Shown: positions 7,379 through 9,847 of the stretch, piece after piece
Layout of the letters: every line of letters begins with the position of its first letter
Numbering within the stretch: the stretch's first letter is position 1
NCBI GenBank assembly: GCA_025355595.1
Contig: JANXZI010000259.1
Coordinates: forward strand, 1-9,847
Direction: 5' to 3'
DNA: 9,847 bases
Source: Spartobacteria bacterium
GTDB lineage: Bacteria > Verrucomicrobiota > Verrucomicrobiia > Chthoniobacterales > Chthoniobacteraceae
Made by a program: the position numbers and the translations under genes
Notes under the pieces: model-generated
Seen by the model: the letters and a program-made list of their open reading frames with translations, nothing else
Told to the model about the DNA's origin: nothing
The model's database searches: none

Positions 7379-8761
7379 ATGAAAAACCAATTCCCCTCCA
7401 GCCGTTTCGGATTCCCCGCGTCTCTGCTCCTCGGCACCGGTCTGAGCCTGCTCGCCCTCGCACCCGCTCTGGCCGCAGACTATTTCATCTACGTCGCGCC
7501 CAAGGACACGCCGGCCTCCTCCGCTGCCGAGGCGAAAGCGAACGGCACGTCCGCCTTCGCCGAGCGCACGCTGCAAAATGCGCTCGACAAAGCGGCCCAG
7601 CTTCTCGTCCCGCCCGGTGCAAACACGGCCACCGTCTTGATCGCAGGCGGCGATTACGCGGGCAAGGCGGGGCTCGGCATGTTCACCGTTCCGCCGATCA
7701 AGAACGCGCAGGCCACGCTGCGCATCACCGGCGGCTACGCGGATGATTTTGCCACGCGCCAGCCGTTCAAGAAGCTCACGCGCCTGCTCACCAATGAGGG
7801 ACGCAACCAGGGCATTCTCAATTTGTCCAAACAGAGCCAGCTCGCGGAACTCGTGATCAGCGGACTGCTGTTCGACGCCGCTCCGTCGAACAAATACGAT
7901 CAGAAGACCAATAGCCTGCTCAAGGCCAGTTCGCGCACGGTTCCGCTGCTGACTTTGGAATTGCTGATGACCGATCACCTCGTCATCGCCGACAACATTT
8001 TCATCAACGGCGCTCAGGGCGCCTTCGAGCCCGCGATTTCCCCGCCATCGGCCAACACCGTGGTGGACATCACGAACAACTTCTTCATCAACACCATCAA
8101 GACCCTGCAAATCGGCGCGGGCATCGGCTACAAAAGCAACGCGGTGAAAGAGGTCAACCTGCGGCACAACACGTTCCTCCTGAACTGGCCGTTCAACCCC
8201 GACGCCACGTCCAGTAATGTCTCCGCCGTCACGCTCTATCACAAGGACGGCGCGCGGCAGTTGAACATCGAGGATAACATATTCGCCTTCAATCCCGGCG
8301 GCGCGATGCAGCACGACTGGCCGAACGCACGGATGCCCGGCCTCGCCTTAAGGCGCAATTTGTTCTTCATGAATGCCGCGCTCTTCGGCAAGGGCGAGAA
8401 AGACGCGGGCGTCTTCGCGGGGAAGTTCGGCACGAATGCCAAATACCTCCTGCCCGCGCTCGACAGCATCGCCGACGATTTCGGCTATAAGGTGGAGGGC
8501 AATGTTTCCCTCGACCCAAAAATCCCGGTGGCGCTGCTGCCGCTGAAAGCCGCCGACTCCGCGAGTGTGGAGCGCAAGAATACAATCATGAATGATGTGA
8601 ACCGCCTCTTCGGCGTGAATCAGGACGGTGGCACAGTGAAGATTGCCAACTACGCCCCGGCGATGGCCTTCGATGTCACCGCGCTCCCGATCCCCGCCGA
8701 GGAAAAGGCGAAGCCGTACGGCGTGCAGTTGGAGAGGAGCTGGTCCGCGAAGCTCCCGTAG
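7379..8761 (+). CDS. Secreted parallel beta-helix (pectate-lyase-fold-like) protein
   Basis: The ATG at 7379 gives 460 residues with a signal peptide cleaved after ALA at residue 32; a GTG at 7370 would add only three residues. The start of the mature region (YFIYVAPKDTPASS, followed by RTLQNALDKAAQ) resembles the entry of right-handed beta-helix proteins, where a listing of features is spread along coils. From about residue 200 to 330 there are repeated rungs of hydrophobic strand plus Asn turn: VIADNIFING, DITNNFFINT, NLRHNTFLLNW, NIEDNIFAFN and LRRNLFFMN. Such proteins are usually extracellular polysaccharide-binding or cleaving proteins. I see no calcium-binding Asp cluster or catalytic Arg that would prove lyase activity, so enzyme function is open. 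The C-terminal 100 residues appear globular. Its neighbours do not include sugar-use genes. Confidence 0.83.
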   Translation: MKNQFPSSRFGFPASLLLGTGLSLLALAPALAADYFIYVAPKDTPASSAAEAKANGTSAFAERTLQNALDKAAQLLVPPGANTATVLIAGGDYAGKAGLGMFTVPPIKNAQATLRITGGYADDFATRQPFKKLTRLLTNEGRNQGILNLSKQSQLAELVISGLLFDAAPSNKYDQKTNSLLKASSRTVPLLTLELLMTDHLVIADNIFINGAQGAFEPAISPPSANTVVDITNNFFINTIKTLQIGAGIGYKSNAVKEVNLRHNTFLLNWPFNPDATSSNVSAVTLYHKDGARQLNIEDNIFAFNPGGAMQHDWPNARMPGLALRRNLFFMNAALFGKGEKDAGVFAGKFGTNAKYLLPALDSIADDFGYKVEGNVSLDPKIPVALLPLKAADSASVERKNTIMNDVNRLFGVNQDGGTVKIANYAPAMAFDVTALPIPAEEKAKPYGVQLERSWSAKLP

Positions 8762-8767
8762 CAAGCA

Positions 8768-8860
8768 CGGTTGAGCATCGGCCCGGTGTCCTTGAGGGCC
8801 ACCGATTTCCGGATGCCTGCGCGCGCCTCCTCCTTCCGCCCGAGCAGGGCCAGCGTGTAG
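8768..8860 (-). pseudogene. Degenerate duplicate fragment of the TPR gene
   Basis: This stretch aligns without gaps to 6997-7089 inside the TPR gene, with about 13 differences in 93 bases, in the same orientation. Read on the minus strand it encodes YTLALLGRK, then EEARAGIRKSV and LKDTGPM, matching residues 52-83 of the TPR protein with about six substitutions. A TGA lies three codons upstream in that frame, and no start codon or full TPR unit survives. The differences are mostly conservative at protein level, so the parent of this fragment was probably a translated, diverged paralogue that was later mostly deleted, rather than a recent copying error. It fills most of the 169-base gap between the beta-helix gene and the toxin-antitoxin genes. 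Confidence 0.85.
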
Positions 8861-8894
8861 AAGCAGTGAATTCAGGCGCGGTGATGGCGAAGAC

Positions 8895-8930
8895 TTGCTC
8901 GTGGCGGAGCCACTGTGCCATATTCCCACC
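8895..8930 (+). promoter_or_regulatory. Candidate antitoxin promoter with internal dyad
   Basis: A weak -35-like TTGCTC (8895-8900) is followed after 18 bases by a -10-like CATATT (8919-8924), only six bases before the GTG at 8931, which would make the transcript nearly leaderless. Between them lies a perfect dyad, GTGGC-GGA-GCCAC (8901-8913). VapBC operons are commonly repressed by the antitoxin-toxin complex at such inverted repeats. The box matches are poor, so this is tentative. Confidence 0.3.
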
Positions 8931-9296
8931 GTGAGCACCCTCGCTGAAATCGAATCCGCCGTGAATGAGCTGCCATTGCCGGAGCAGAAAGAGTTGTTCC
9001 AGCATCTCGCGCAACGGTTGAACGCACGCACCGAGCCGAAACGTCATCTGCCGCTCGTGCCCGCCACCGGCTCTGCGATCACGCAGACGGAAATTGACGA
9101 TGCTCTCGATACGGAGCAGAAGGATGTGCCAACTAATGGAGCGATGAAAATGGAGGGTGAGGATGCAATCGAGCCCAAGGCGCAAGCTTCAACTTCCGAG
9201 AAGCTGAAGGTATTTTGGCAGTTGCAGGGGGCGGTGGGTTTGACGGCGGAGGGTGCAGCGGCGTGGAAAGATGCGGTGGCCGAAGCACGGCGGTAG
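8931..9296 (+). CDS. VapB-like antitoxin, unusually long
   Basis: The gene sits directly upstream of a PIN-domain toxin with a 20-base gap, which is the main basis for calling it an antitoxin. I start it at the GTG at 8931 (MSTLAEIESAVNELPLPEQK), because earlier in-frame residues do not look coding; this gives 121 residues. Residues 1-33 form a helix typical of small antitoxins that begin STLAEIE and end LAQRL. Residues 45-60 (TGSAITQTEIDDALD) are acidic, and 61-88 look like a low-complexity linker. Residues 90-121 (EKLKVFWQLQGAVGL, then AAAWKDAVAEARR) look like a second helical module of the kind that binds a toxin. An ATG at 9144 with GGAG just before it could start a 50-residue protein containing only that module. 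No recognised DNA-binding AbrB or ribbon-helix-helix motif is clear. Confidence 0.7.
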   Translation: MSTLAEIESAVNELPLPEQKELFQHLAQRLNARTEPKRHLPLVPATGSAITQTEIDDALDTEQKDVPTNGAMKMEGEDAIEPKAQASTSEKLKVFWQLQGAVGLTAEGAAAWKDAVAEARR

Positions 9297-9316
9297 GTCG
9301 TCACTGAATTCTAGCG

Positions 9317-9688
9317 GTGATCCACCTCGATACCAATTTCCTGATTGATGCGCTCGTCGCCGGGAGTGCTCAGGATGCCCGACTCGTGGGCTGGCTCGGT
9401 GCCGGCGAGACGCTTGGAATCAGCGCTGTCGCTTGGGGTGAGTTTCTCTGCGGGCCGCTTTCCCCTGCGGCGGAGGCTCTGGCGCGACAACTGTTGCCCG
9501 ATGCCGAAGCACTCGGACGGGCCGATGTCGAAAAGGCCGCGGAGCTTTTCAATTCGACCGGGCGGCGGGCAAAGAGCTTTGCGGACTGCTGCATCGCCGC
9601 AGTCGCCATCCGATCCCAAGCGCCGCTCGCGACAAGCAATCGCGACGATTTCACGCCGATGGTCCCGCATGGACTGATGCTGGCTTGA
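9317..9688 (+). CDS. vapC: VapC-type PIN-domain toxin ribonuclease
   Basis: The 123-residue protein begins at a GTG (MIHLDTNFLIDAL) and has the complete PIN acidic set: Asp5 in LDTNFLID, Glu42 in AVAWGEFLCG, Asp90 in FADCCIAA, and Asp110/Asp111 in TSNRDDF. These residues bind the divalent metal of the nuclease centre. Family knowledge: free VapC toxins cut specific RNAs, often tRNA, and arrest growth, while bound VapB blocks them. The length fits the family, and all catalytic positions are intact, so the toxin should be active. It begins 20 bases after the antitoxin stop, consistent with co-transcription. No Shine-Dalgarno is obvious. The RNA target cannot be read from the sequence. Confidence 0.9.
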   Translation: MIHLDTNFLIDALVAGSAQDARLVGWLGAGETLGISAVAWGEFLCGPLSPAAEALARQLLPDAEALGRADVEKAAELFNSTGRRAKSFADCCIAAVAIRSQAPLATSNRDDFTPMVPHGLMLA

Positions 9689-9709
9689 GCCGCCGGGAAC
9701 GAAAACACC

Positions 9710-9847
9710 ATGAAAAAGGCAGTTAGCAAGACAGCCGTTCCCGCGATGCGGGAGAACTACGATTTCGCGGGCGGCGTGCGCCGCAAATACGCGCGTCGCT
9801 GCGCACAGGGCACGAATGTGGTGCTGCTGGAGCCGGACGTGGCAAGG
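9710..9847 (+). CDS. Antitoxin-like small protein, 5' part only (runs off window)
   Basis: An ATG at 9710, 21 bases after the vapC stop, opens a frame that stays open to the window end (46 codons). The start is MKKAVSKTAVPAMRENYDF, followed by GGVRRKYARRCAQGTNVVLL and EPDVA. The YDF-x-GGVR-x-KY pattern followed by a TNVVLLEPDV strand resembles short proteins commonly encoded next to toxins in bacterial toxin-antitoxin loci; this is from recalled patterns, not a search. It could be the antitoxin of a second module or a further member of the vapBC operon. The C-terminal toxin-binding part and any partner gene lie outside the window. Confidence 0.6.
   Translation, partial: MKKAVSKTAVPAMRENYDFAGGVRRKYARRCAQGTNVVLLEPDVAR

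Noticed and set aside
8867..9319. TGAATTC followed by GCGGTGAT-like bases both near 8867-8885 and at 9305-9320
   Set aside because: The match is short and has different internal spacing. It could be a trace of a duplicated vapC start but is not distinguishable from chance.
1..9847. CRISPR array, tRNA, rRNA, complete insertion sequence or origin
   Set aside because: I saw no spaced direct repeats of suitable length, no cloverleaf ending in CCA, no transposase and no cluster of origin-type boxes.

Overview
The window is GC-rich bacterial DNA that most resembles Verrucomicrobiota, or at least the PVC superphylum. The main reason is the first long gene, which pairs a membrane-bound-dehydrogenase-type beta-propeller with a C-terminal c-type heme domain of the Pirellula/Verrucomicrobium kind. 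Supporting hints are secreted proteins with clean signal peptides, few recognisable Shine-Dalgarno sites, several GTG starts and a dispersed-looking heptamer repeat. The assignment rests on recalled family knowledge; no search was run.

Layout. 1-194 is the 3' end of an ankyrin-repeat gene. 195-580 has no confident gene but may hold decayed coding sequence on the minus strand. 581-3409 (+) encodes a 942-residue secreted propeller/cytochrome c protein. Its stop overlaps by 7 bp the stop of a convergent gene (3403-4107, minus) for an unrecognised multi-pass membrane protein. 4108-4522 has no gene but carries two facing arrays of degenerate 7-bp units. 4523-4882 (+) encodes a small exported His/Lys/Glu/Ala-rich helical protein. 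On the minus strand, 7244-6702 (exported TPR protein) and 6650-5103 (membrane protein with two DUF3592-like domains) look like a two-gene operon. Divergent from them, 7379-8761 (+) encodes a secreted parallel beta-helix protein with an imperfect 22-bp palindrome directly before its start codon. 8768-8860 is a 93-bp, about 86% identical, degenerate copy of the middle of the TPR gene. From 8931 onward comes a toxin-antitoxin segment: an unusually long VapB-like antitoxin, a VapC PIN-domain toxin, and the truncated start of another antitoxin-like gene.

How the genes relate. Only the VapBC pair and the TPR/DUF3592 pair are arranged as clear functional units. The rest look like stand-alone genes for the cell envelope or exported fraction. 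I see no CRISPR array, tRNA, rRNA, complete insertion sequence or convincing undescribed multi-gene system. The most distinctive signals are the TPR-gene scar next to the toxin-antitoxin segment, the inverted heptamer arrays, the two-part antitoxin and the palindrome at 7356-7377.
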